A stretch of DNA of 64,000 nucleotides, from assembly GCA_016210115.1 (NCBI GenBank), contig JACQUW010000107.1, positions 1-64,000 on the forward strand, written 5' to 3'. Each line of letters begins with the position of its first letter. The stretch's first letter is position 1. Below, piece after piece: positions 1 through 7,621 of this stretch. This DNA comes from Deltaproteobacteria bacterium. GTDB taxonomy: Bacteria; Desulfobacterota; Binatia; UBA9968. Below the pieces are notes generated by a model. That model was not told the DNA's origin, did not search any database, and saw nothing but the letters and a program-made list of their open reading frames with translations. Position numbers and translations under genes: made by a program.

Positions 1-114
1 ATTTAGGCTTGAGCGGGCTGCACTGGCTGTGCGAATGTTGGAACGGATGGAAACAAACATTCCAATAAAACCGGCAAACGCTGAGTTCTGTGTGAAGGAA
101 AACTTCACGATCAT
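1..114. other. window edge, gene identity unresolved
   Basis: Two readings compete and neither gives a recognisable protein. On the minus strand an ATG at 114 overlaps the stop of the FAD subunit as ATGA and stays open for 38 codons to the edge. That is the layout expected for the next gene of the operon, but the residues do not match the start of a 2Fe-2S or molybdenum subunit of the xanthine dehydrogenase family. On the plus strand a frame open from base 2 runs to a stop at about 163 and would overlap the FAD subunit tail to tail. Confidence 0.2.
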
Positions 115-1004
115 TCCCCCAAAGCCGTATTCCACGCATCCCGGAGGGCTCGCCTGATCAAGACTCTTATGAGATCCAGACGGAACTCTCTTTGCGCGCG
201 CCATGAGCTCCGCGGCTCTGCCTCGCTGCAAGCGATCTCGGCCGCCTCCTCGAGAGCCTCATCGGTGAACGCATGCCCGCGCAGGAGCGCCTCCGCTTTC
301 GTCGCTCTAAGGGGCACGGGCGCGCTGCTTCCCAGAGCTATCTTAACGTCTCGAAAAGCGCGCCTCTCTTTGTCCACACTTACGAAGGCGCCGACCCCGG
401 TCGTCGTCATGTCCATAGAATGGCGATCATGAAACTTGATGTAGACTCCGCCGCTCGCCGCGGGCTGAGCCGGCACCTGAATCGCCGTCAACAGCTCCTC
501 AGCAGATCTAACGGTCTGCTCGAATTTAAGGTAGAAATCCTCCACGGGGACCCACCTCTCGCCCCGCCTGCTCTCGAGCTTTACCTTTGCTCCCAGAACA
601 ATCAACGCCGGAGGGAAGTCCGCGCACGGCAGCGCTCCAGCGAGGTTGCCGCCGATTGTAGCCACTTGCCGAATCTCCGGACTTCCCATTTCATTGGCGA
701 CCTGAAAAAGGAGATTGCATTTCTCGCGAACGATCGCAGAGGATTCGATAGCGTGAATCGTCGTCATGGCGCCAATAACGAGATTTCCACCGGCCTCCTC
801 CCGGATAAAAGCCAGCCCGGAGATGCCCTTCAGTCCGATAACGTAGCGCGGAGCGATCTCTCGCCGGCGCATCTGCAGGATGAGATCGGTGCCGCCCGCG
901 AGCAAACGCGCCTCCCCGCGATATTCGGCAAGGGCGTCACACGCCGCGGCGACGCTTTGGGGCGCCAGGTACTCAAATCTGGGCAGGCGCCGGAGATACC
1001 CCAT
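111..1004 (-). CDS. FAD-binding subunit, xanthine dehydrogenase / CoxM / HcrB family
   Basis: A 297-residue protein with the length and layout of the medium FAD subunit of molybdenum hydroxylases (CoxM, CutM, HcrB). The pyrophosphate loop LLAGGTDLIL lies near residues 34-43, and the second FAD motif ATIGGNLAGALPCADF lies near 115-130. In the family this subunit passes electrons between the 2Fe-2S subunit and an acceptor while the large subunit hydroxylates or dehydroxylates the substrate; 4-hydroxybenzoyl-CoA reductase and furoyl-CoA dehydrogenase are CoA-linked examples. The ATG at 1004 starts one base past the stop of the upstream CoA ligase, with an AAAGG-like site inside that gene's end. 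The small and large subunits are not in the window and would have to lie beyond the left edge. The substrate cannot be told from this subunit alone. Confidence 0.88.
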   Translation of the reverse strand: MGYLRRLPRFEYLAPQSVAAACDALAEYRGEARLLAGGTDLILQMRRREIAPRYVIGLKGISGLAFIREEAGGNLVIGAMTTIHAIESSAIVREKCNLLFQVANEMGSPEIRQVATIGGNLAGALPCADFPPALIVLGAKVKLESRRGERWVPVEDFYLKFEQTVRSAEELLTAIQVPAQPAASGGVYIKFHDRHSMDMTTTGVGAFVSVDKERRAFRDVKIALGSSAPVPLRATKAEALLRGHAFTDEALEEAAEIACSEAEPRSSWRAQREFRLDLIRVLIRRALRDAWNTALGE

Positions 1005-1005
1005 T

Positions 1006-2421
1006 TTAGCCTTTTATGATCCGCGGGGTTTTTGTCTCGAGACGGGGAAAGGTCCCAGCCGGATGAACTTCAACCGGCAGAGTAACCGTGGCTTTTAGTC
1101 GGATATCCTGTTGCAGCTTCTGCGCAAGCCCGGCGTACTGTTGCTCCGGCACGCCCGGCTCGGCCTCAGCCAGAACAACCACCTGCTCCCCCTTTTTCTG
1201 CAGCCTGTACTCCACCCCAAGTCCTGGAAGGCTCCGGACCGAGGCTTCCACCAACGAAGGATAAAGCTTGATCCCCTTCACAAAAAGAACGTCGTCCGAG
1301 CGTCCCACGGCGCCGCCGACGGCTAACGGAAGGGTCCGCCCGCAGGGACAGTCGGCATGCTCGTCGATGCGGAGATAATCGCCGACCAGAAATCTTACCG
1401 CCGGCATCCCGTAGCGACCCAAAGCGGTAACGCAAGTAGTTCCCGGCGCGCCTGCGGGAGCGGGCTCAAGAGTCTCAGGGTCGAGCAGTTCCACGATGAA
1501 GTAATCGATATTTACGTGGTCCGAAACGGGCGTCATATCAGCTTGAGCTTTGCAGCTAAAAAGAATCGGGCCGCTGGTCTCTGTGACGCCGAGAATATCG
1601 TGAATTTTGGCATTCCAGCCCTCTGACAGCAGACGATTGGTGGCCGGGACGCAGGCGCCCGGTTCGGCGGCGAGCGTTAAAATGCTCATGCCTAAATCGG
1701 CGGGATTTATGCTCAGCTCTTTTGCCGCCTCCATCTGCCGGATCGCGTAGGTCGGGGTGGAACAGAGAAAAGAAGGCGCGGTGCCGGCAATGTTTCGCAT
1801 GAGCTGAATCCAGGCTGTCGTGGGTAAAGTTCCCTTCGGCACCACCTGGCAACCCATAGCTTCTGTGGCGGCAAAGCAGAGCCAGAAACCGATGAACGGC
1901 GGAAAGCCGAATGAAAAAAAGCCGCGCCATCCGGGTCTCACTCCATGACCGTAAAGAGAACGCGTGTAGAGCAAGATCCCGTTCTCCCAGTCCTGGCGCG
2001 TATCGAGCCAAACCCTCGGCCGCGCCGTGGTGCCGGACGTTTGCCAATACTTCAGATGTTCGTTCGGCGGGCTCGTGGGCGCAGTGCCAAACGGAGGATG
2101 CGCCGCCTGGTCCTTTTCAAAATCATACTTGGTCACAATCGGAAGCTTCGGCAGGTCCGCCAAAGTTTTTACATCCGAAGGCCGGACCTTCTTGCTGTCC
2201 CAGAGCTCACGGTAGAACTGCGAGCGCTCGTAAGTAAATGAAAGGAGAAACCGCAGGCGCTGGAGCTGGATTTCCTTTATTCGTTCGAGGGGAATCGTTT
2301 CAACGCCGCACCAGAATGTGTCAGAAGCCGGTCTTGAACGATCCCCTTCATCGAGGATCTCGGGTCCGACGCGTTCGCCGACCATTCCGTCAGTCCAGAT
2401 ATATCCAATCCGTGCGCGCAT
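1006..2421 (-). CDS. PaaK-like AMP-forming acyl-CoA ligase
   Basis: A 471-residue member of the phenylacetate-CoA ligase (PaaK) branch of adenylate-forming enzymes. Family marks are the phosphate-binding loop WQTSGTTARPRVW, the A5-like segment DILGVTETSGP, the late GDYLRIDE motif and the cysteine pair in DCPCGR. The C-terminal subdomain starts after VGRSDDVLFVKGIKLYP. Members of this group activate aromatic or related acids (phenylacetate, benzoate-like, coenzyme F390) to CoA thioesters or adenylates. The ATG at 2421 is preferred over the upstream one at 2472 because a GGAGG site lies about ten bases before it. It sits between the FMN-fold protein and the FAD subunit, all one way, which fits a CoA-dependent pathway. 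The substrate is inferred only in outline (a carboxylic acid). Confidence 0.85.
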   Translation of the reverse strand: MRARIGYIWTDGMVGERVGPEILDEGDRSRPASDTFWCGVETIPLERIKEIQLQRLRFLLSFTYERSQFYRELWDSKKVRPSDVKTLADLPKLPIVTKYDFEKDQAAHPPFGTAPTSPPNEHLKYWQTSGTTARPRVWLDTRQDWENGILLYTRSLYGHGVRPGWRGFFSFGFPPFIGFWLCFAATEAMGCQVVPKGTLPTTAWIQLMRNIAGTAPSFLCSTPTYAIRQMEAAKELSINPADLGMSILTLAAEPGACVPATNRLLSEGWNAKIHDILGVTETSGPILFSCKAQADMTPVSDHVNIDYFIVELLDPETLEPAPAGAPGTTCVTALGRYGMPAVRFLVGDYLRIDEHADCPCGRTLPLAVGGAVGRSDDVLFVKGIKLYPSLVEASVRSLPGLGVEYRLQKKGEQVVVLAEAEPGVPEQQYAGLAQKLQQDIRLKATVTLPVEVHPAGTFPRLETKTPRIIKG

Positions 2422-2618
2422 ATTTGTTCTACCTCCGTTTTCCGAGAGCGGCGTGGCAAAACTTCCGCCCATTTACAAATCAAACGATTGTCACAACGAC
2501 TCCGCAGGTCCTGGACCGGGCATACGAAGCGATTTTATCGCCGTGCGGGCAAATCGTGGCGCCGGCGCCGCTCAGGGGATCGCTCGCCCGCACCCGTTGT
2601 CCACCCCTCGATGCCCGA

Positions 2619-3011
2619 TTACCCGGCTTGAAGCGTCTCTCCAGCCTGCGCAGGTGAAAGGATATCAATTCGATCGACGAGCAGGCGGACCACCGCCTTC
2701 GGAGGACGCGGAAGTCGCTCCCGCAGCTTTTCGAATATCGGACCGGACTGATGGACTTCCGCCTGTCCCACAAACCGGTACCCCTCTCTTTTTTCCCAAT
2801 CTATGGCTGCGATCGTGATGCGCTGGTCCCGCTGGACGTTCTCAAGGTTATGCTTGCCGACAAATTCTGCAAAAGCCAGACTTTCATCATCATAGACCTG
2901 CGTGGAAGCTTTAGGACCAATGTTCGCCGAGCCATCTGCGTTCACGGTGGCGAGCACCTTGGCGACGTCACGCCGGGAAACGAAGTCTACGAGTGTCTGC
3001 GGTATTTTCAT
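2619..3011 (-). CDS. pyridoxamine 5'-phosphate oxidase-fold (FMN-binding) small protein
   Basis: A 130-residue protein of the split-barrel flavin-binding family. It begins with the typical MKIPQTLVDF helix, followed by VAKVLATVNADGSANIGPKA and a central HNLENVQRDQRITIAAID strand pair. Proteins of this size are usually homodimers binding FMN, or less often F420 or heme, and act as flavin reductases or electron carriers. The start at 3011 has an AAGGAG site eight bases upstream, and only 11 bases separate it from the molybdopterin enzyme. A role as electron-transfer partner of the operon's oxidoreductases is inference. A gap of about 200 bases to the CoA ligase downstream holds nothing recognisable. 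Confidence 0.8.
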   Translation of the reverse strand: MKIPQTLVDFVSRRDVAKVLATVNADGSANIGPKASTQVYDDESLAFAEFVGKHNLENVQRDQRITIAAIDWEKREGYRFVGQAEVHQSGPIFEKLRERLPRPPKAVVRLLVDRIDILSPAQAGETLQAG

Positions 3012-3022
3012 AACAGGCTCCT

Positions 3023-5560
3023 TCAGTAATCCTTATAGACTTTCACTTCCACACAGTGATCGAGGGCTGTAGAGATCTTGTCGATGTGGTTTAGGTCCGT
3101 AGGAAGAAGAGAGTTGAAATTCACGCCTTTTCCCATGGCGATAGGCATCCCGGGCGCCCAGTGGCCAAAGTGCCCGCCGATGCCAACGGCCTGCGGATGA
3201 ATGCATTGGGTCAGCCTGGCCTTGGCCCTGACTTTCCGCACCGGAGATTCCAACCACACGTCATCGCCGTCACGGATGCCTTTGGTCTTCGCGGTATCCT
3301 CGTTGATGAGAATGCTGTAGGCCTCCGTGTTCTCGCAGATTTCGTTGACCCAGGGATTCTCGTTGCCGTAGGCCCCGTAAACATAGGGAAACTTGTAGTG
3401 AACCGCGATCAGATCGTATTCTCCCTTTTTGGTGGCCTCGTACGAAGGGCAAGGCATCCATTCGGACAGAGGCACATAGTCGGAGTAATCCCAGTCCAGT
3501 CCCATTTGCCCGGCGACTTTTTTCAGTTCCTCTCCCCGCTGCAAGAAGTGCTCGAGATAGATCGGGAGGCGCGCCTGCAGGAAAGGACCTATGTAGGCCT
3601 CGTCCACGTCTCTCGGAATTCGAATCAGCCCGTGCTCCTGAAACCACTCCAGCCCATGTTCCTCTCCGAACCAGCCGCGCGCCATCCGGTCGATCACCTC
3701 GTTTACGGAATAGCGACGGCCCGCCTCCAACGCGTGGGGAGCTTTCAAGCGGAAAGCGTGATTTAGAAGGCGATAGAAGTCGTCGAGAATGCCAATCCTC
3801 TCGGCGACCTCCATGATCACCTCCTGGGGATGTCTCATGCCCGAAGGCGGCTCGATAGCGGGTTGCCTCACCTGCCAGAACCAATCGTCTTTGCCGCACG
3901 GCGGAATGAGCAGGCCGGTCCCCGCGACAAAATCGAAACGTTCGAGATACGTGGGAAACGGAAAAATGATATCGTCAAAGAGGTTTGTCTCGTTGATCTC
4001 TATCGCGAAGCCAGCGATGAAATGCATCGATTGGTAAAATGCTTCGACTTTTTTGAGATCGCCGAACGAGCCTAGAACAGAGTTCGTGGGCGCGTGGATC
4101 ATCACCTCGATTCCATAGGACAGCCCGTAACGCTTTGCGTCTTCGGAAGTGATGGGTAAAAGCGTGTGAAAATGGGGCGCCAGGGGAAAAAGTTCGGCAA
4201 GATCCATCCGTACCGGTTGAGTCGGAGTGCGGCCGGGAAATGCCTTCGGATGGGGGAGCGGCAATACGTGTCCTCCGTCTTCCAACAACCCGTCGAGGCC
4301 GCCGTCCGGCCACCAGAGAAAGGGTTTTTTCCCCGCAGCGGCCGTGCTCAGGATGCCCCCCGGAACGTTCACTGCGCCCATAACGATGTTCACGAGTTTA
4401 AGGGCCCAGGACTGGTGAAATCCGTGCTTGTGCCCTTGTGGGCCCTTGGCCCAGTCCACACACACCGGCCGGTGCGGAAGCTCCACGCCGTCGATGGTAA
4501 TCGTCGCGCCCACACGAGCCGCCTCGCCGAATTCCCGCGCGATTCGCCTTAGCGTCGCGGCCGGAACCGTCGTTATCTCCTCCACTTTTTCCGGCGGATA
4601 CTGCGCCACATGTTCCCGCAGAAGCTCAAAACCCGGTCGTGCTTTGAGGCCTTCCAACTCATAGGCGCCGGTGATGGCCGGTTCACGAAGCGTGGGATCA
4701 TCGTGGGCCTTGACGGTGTTGTCTGCGGCGTCGTAGATCATCGGTTTTCCCGATTTCGGGTCACGAATGTAACGTCCCTGCCCTCCCACCAGGTAGGGAG
4801 CATTGGTCCTGTGCTGCAGAGCCTTCGCGTCATAAACGCCCAATTCGTTCAGCAGCACATGGAGCATGCCCAGCGCAAACGCCGAGTCGGTCCCGGGCCG
4901 GATCGGCACCCACTCATCGGCTTTGCTTGCGGCGAACCCGCCGATCGGATCGACCACGATCAGGCGCATGCCGCGCGCGCGAGCTTCGGCCATATCCAGC
5001 GCGATATGATTGAACGAGCCTCGCGCCGAGATCGCGAACTGAGTTCCCACGAGGATGCAGTAGTTGCAGTAGTGAAGATCCGGCTGTTGATGAAAACCGC
5101 CGCCGGAGAAAAATTCCACCGGATGAATAACCTTGCCGCAAGTGGGCGAAGCGTTGCCCATAAGATGCGGCGTGCCGAACGCGCTGCCGAAAGCCAAGAG
5201 CCAATAGAAATTATCTCCGACAACGTCCCAGGCTTGAATATAGAGCTTTTGGGGCTGATCCTTGATTTCCAGAAGGTTCGCCCCGACCGTTGCAAGCGCC
5301 TCTTCCCATGAGATTTCCTGCCAGCCGGGATCGACGTAGAGGCCTTTTTTGGGATTCGTGCGCTTGAGCGGCTTTTTCACCCGATGCGGGTTATAGGGGT
5401 TCATGATTCCGGCCTTGCCTTTAGCGCACATCTTGCCACGATTCTGAGGATGGTTCGGATCGCCTTCGATGGCGAGGACCCTGCCGTCCTCCACCAGAAC
5501 CCGAACGCCGCACCCGACGTAACACATGCCACAGGCTGTCAAGATCCACTCGGACTGCAT
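3023..5560 (-). CDS. molybdopterin (bis-MGD) oxidoreductase, DMSO reductase superfamily
   Basis: An 845-residue catalytic subunit of the molybdenum/tungsten bis-MGD family. From the upstream ATG at 5566 the N-terminal [4Fe-4S] motif is C12-x2-C15-x3-C19-x27-C47. C143 in SPTCGKV is the likely metal ligand, as in cysteine-ligated members. The C-terminal cofactor domain (dinucleotide-binding barrel) carries ENTEAYSILINEDTAKTKGI. No twin-arginine signal is seen, so it is probably cytoplasmic. The ATG at 5560 is preferred because the GAGGGGGG ribosome site is about six bases before it, whereas it touches the ATG at 5566. The stop of the MoaD-like gene overlaps the 5566 ATG. No iron-sulfur or membrane partner lies alongside. 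It cannot be assigned as formate dehydrogenase, thiosulfate reductase or acetylene hydratase from motifs alone. Confidence 0.9.
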   Translation of the reverse strand: MQSEWILTACGMCYVGCGVRVLVEDGRVLAIEGDPNHPQNRGKMCAKGKAGIMNPYNPHRVKKPLKRTNPKKGLYVDPGWQEISWEEALATVGANLLEIKDQPQKLYIQAWDVVGDNFYWLLAFGSAFGTPHLMGNASPTCGKVIHPVEFFSGGGFHQQPDLHYCNYCILVGTQFAISARGSFNHIALDMAEARARGMRLIVVDPIGGFAASKADEWVPIRPGTDSAFALGMLHVLLNELGVYDAKALQHRTNAPYLVGGQGRYIRDPKSGKPMIYDAADNTVKAHDDPTLREPAITGAYELEGLKARPGFELLREHVAQYPPEKVEEITTVPAATLRRIAREFGEAARVGATITIDGVELPHRPVCVDWAKGPQGHKHGFHQSWALKLVNIVMGAVNVPGGILSTAAAGKKPFLWWPDGGLDGLLEDGGHVLPLPHPKAFPGRTPTQPVRMDLAELFPLAPHFHTLLPITSEDAKRYGLSYGIEVMIHAPTNSVLGSFGDLKKVEAFYQSMHFIAGFAIEINETNLFDDIIFPFPTYLERFDFVAGTGLLIPPCGKDDWFWQVRQPAIEPPSGMRHPQEVIMEVAERIGILDDFYRLLNHAFRLKAPHALEAGRRYSVNEVIDRMARGWFGEEHGLEWFQEHGLIRIPRDVDEAYIGPFLQARLPIYLEHFLQRGEELKKVAGQMGLDWDYSDYVPLSEWMPCPSYEATKKGEYDLIAVHYKFPYVYGAYGNENPWVNEICENTEAYSILINEDTAKTKGIRDGDDVWLESPVRKVRAKARLTQCIHPQAVGIGGHFGHWAPGMPIAMGKGVNFNSLLPTDLNHIDKISTALDHCVEVKVYKDY

Positions 5561-5562
5561 AA

Positions 5563-5871
5563 TCATCCCCCCTCGAACATGGGCAGCATGATGATCTCTA
5601 AGTCGCCTGCATCCAACGTTGCTGCCAAACCGCCGATCTCCTTAATGTTCCGGCCGTTTAAGAAAATCACAATCGAGTGTTCGATGCCGCCTGACTGGTT
5701 CAGAACACGAGAGACAAAGGGTTCTCCGTAGCTATGGCAAAGCGATTGAATGAGGTCACCGACTGTGCTTCCTCGAGGCAGAACCATCCGTTGATCGGGC
5801 TTTCCCATGACGGCCCGTAGATCACCCATAAATCTGATTCTGACGGAAATTTGGGCTAGATCCTTGGCCAT
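5563..5871 (-). CDS. MoaD/ThiS-like ubiquitin-fold sulfur carrier
   Basis: About 102 residues from the ATG at 5871. The open frame extends upstream to 6030, but the extra residues have no family character. The beta-grasp pattern IRFMGDLRAVMGK..GSTVGDLIQSL..VIFLNGRNI ends in the exact C-terminal Gly-Gly that is adenylated and thiocarboxylated in MoaD and ThiS. Such proteins donate sulfur for molybdopterin or related cofactors, or serve tungsten/molybdenum enzymes locally. It overlaps the start of the molybdopterin oxidoreductase as ATGA, so the two are probably translationally coupled and a dedicated cofactor role is likely. No strong ribosome site is seen at a usual distance before 5871, so the start is uncertain. 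No matching MoaE or MoeB is in the window. Confidence 0.75.
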   Translation of the reverse strand: MAKDLAQISVRIRFMGDLRAVMGKPDQRMVLPRGSTVGDLIQSLCHSYGEPFVSRVLNQSGGIEHSIVIFLNGRNIKEIGGLAATLDAGDLEIIMLPMFEGG

Positions 5872-6042
5872 AGCGTGTTGGTCATTTCTCCAAAAGATCC
5901 CCTGGGCAGCTTGGTCGAAGGGTGGCTTCCCTCCGGAACGTGCGTTTCGATCGCAGCCAAGCCCTACGGGATCGCAAATTTCAAAGGGCAAATTTGAAAT
6001 CTGAGATTTGTCATCTGCAATTCCTCGCACAGCGAGGACTTG

Positions 6043-7503
6043 CTACATCTGGAACCAAACGGTTTTCGTTTCGGTGTAGAGAGGGAGCACCTCCTGACCG
6101 AATTCCCGCCCGAAGCCGCTTTGCTTAAAGCCGCCGAAGGGCGCCATGACGTCCAGCGCGCCGTAGCAATTCACCCAGACGCTCCCCGCCTTCAGGCGCC
6201 GGGCCGCCCGGTAGGCTTTCTTCATGTCTTTGGTCCAAAGACCGGAAGCCAGACCGTAAAACGTGTCATTCGCCTTTTCGATGACTTCATCGAATTCTTT
6301 AAAAGGAATGATGGCCAGGACCGGACCGAAAATCTCTTCCCGGGCAAGCTTCATGCGATTGTCCACTTCATCAAACACCGTCGGGTTTAAGTAATACCCT
6401 TTTTTCATCGGCGGGCGGTCTCCGCCGAGAATCAGTTTTGCCCCTTCTTTTTTTCCTTCTTCGATATACCCGGTGACCTGCTGGAGTTGCGTTTTGGAGA
6501 TCAACGGCCCCATTTGCGTTTTCGGATCCATCGGGTCCCCTACCGTCCAATCTTCCCGGACATGACGCAGAAGCTTTTCCAAAAACTCATCGTGCACCTT
6601 CTCCTCGACGAAAACGCGCGAGCCGGCCCAACAAATCTGTCCCTGGTTAAGACAGAAGCCCTTGGCGGCAAAAGTCGCGGCAGCTTCCAAATCGCCATCG
6701 GCAAAAACGATGTGAGGAGACTTCCCGCCCAGCTCAAGGGAGATCCGCTTAAGCGTCGCCGCCGCTTTTTCCATGATGATCTTGCCGGTCACGGTCTCGC
6801 CGGTGAAAGAGACCTTGTTCACATCCGGGTGCGTCACCAGCCGCGTTCCAACCGAATCACCCGGCCCGGTCACCACGTTGTAGACCCCTTCAGGGAGCCC
6901 GGCGGCCTGGCAAATTTCCGCGAACTTCAAAGCGGAAAGCGGAGTCCAACTCGCCGGTTTGTGTATGAGTGTGTTCCCCATTGCCAACGCCGGCGCGATT
7001 TTCATCAGCGAGAGAATAAGAGGGGAGTTCCAGGGAGTAATGATGGCGACGACCCCGACAGGCTCTCTCAGCGTGCAGGCAAGAGCGCTTTCATCCGTGG
7101 GGAGGGTCGCGCCATAGAATTTGTTGGCCCAGCCGGCGTAATACCGCAGGAGATCCACTGCAAAGGGCACGTCTCGCGTCCGGGTAAATGAAAGTGGTTT
7201 TCCCGTATCGAGACTTTCGACCAGCGCAAGCTCCTCCGCCTGCTGTTCCACCACTTCCGCAATGCGAAAAATTTTCTTTCCGCGCTCCGCAGGTTTCATG
7301 GCAGCCCAAGGCCCCTGCTCAAAGGCTCGACGGGCTGCAGCGACGGCGAGATCTGTTTCCCGTTCACCCGCCTGGGGTACCTGGGTAATAGCCTCTTCGG
7401 TCGCGGGATTGACGGTTGCGAAATAACGGGCCGATTCAGGCTCGATCCATTTGCCGTCGATAAAAAGTTTTCTCGGCTCTGCAATCTTTTCTGCAAACGT
7501 CAT
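6043..7503 (-). CDS. NAD(P)+-dependent aldehyde dehydrogenase
   Basis: A 486-residue classical ALDH-superfamily enzyme, full length. The catalytic general base is Glu257 in ELGGKSP and the nucleophile is Cys291 in GQICWAGSR. The cofactor-binding segment is VVAIITPWNSPL with FTGETVTG. Family members oxidise an aldehyde to the acid using NAD+ or NADP+. The start has a strong GGGGGAGGGAG ribosome site directly upstream. It lies between the fused iron protein and the MoaD-like gene, with a 118-base gap on its upstream side that holds an inverted-repeat array. Together with the CoA ligase it could oxidise an aldehyde and then activate the acid; this order is inference. Substrate preference cannot be read from sequence. 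Confidence 0.92.
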   Translation of the reverse strand: MTFAEKIAEPRKLFIDGKWIEPESARYFATVNPATEEAITQVPQAGERETDLAVAAARRAFEQGPWAAMKPAERGKKIFRIAEVVEQQAEELALVESLDTGKPLSFTRTRDVPFAVDLLRYYAGWANKFYGATLPTDESALACTLREPVGVVAIITPWNSPLILSLMKIAPALAMGNTLIHKPASWTPLSALKFAEICQAAGLPEGVYNVVTGPGDSVGTRLVTHPDVNKVSFTGETVTGKIIMEKAAATLKRISLELGGKSPHIVFADGDLEAAATFAAKGFCLNQGQICWAGSRVFVEEKVHDEFLEKLLRHVREDWTVGDPMDPKTQMGPLISKTQLQQVTGYIEEGKKEGAKLILGGDRPPMKKGYYLNPTVFDEVDNRMKLAREEIFGPVLAIIPFKEFDEVIEKANDTFYGLASGLWTKDMKKAYRAARRLKAGSVWVNCYGALDVMAPFGGFKQSGFGREFGQEVLPLYTETKTVWFQM

Positions 7504-7521
7504 GGCTCCCTCCCCAAGATC

Positions 7522-7610
7522 AGTTCAAGCAGTTCCAACAGTTCAAGCGGTTCAAATGGTTCCGAGATCAACGGATTGAACGGCTTGAACGTTTTGAACT
7601 TTTTGAACCA
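7522..7610. repeat. GTTCAA/TTGAAC inverted-repeat array in intergenic gap
   Basis: Units of GTTCAA recur on the left side and TTGAAC on the right side of a centre near 7565. The clearest arms are GTTCAAGCGGTTCAA at 7541-7555 and TTGAACGGCTTGAAC at 7576-7590, complementary with one mismatch, and further GTTCAA-like units extend both arms. It lies in the only sizeable gap of the operon. It could fold in RNA, where it might stabilise or attenuate the message between the fused iron protein and the aldehyde dehydrogenase, or be a small dispersed genomic repeat. No poly-T run marks it as a terminator. Confidence 0.7.
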
Positions 7611-7621
7611 GTAACGTCTCG

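Noticed and set aside
4610-5311. 233-codon plus-strand frame
   Set aside because: Antisense to the molybdopterin oxidoreductase, without recognisable features.
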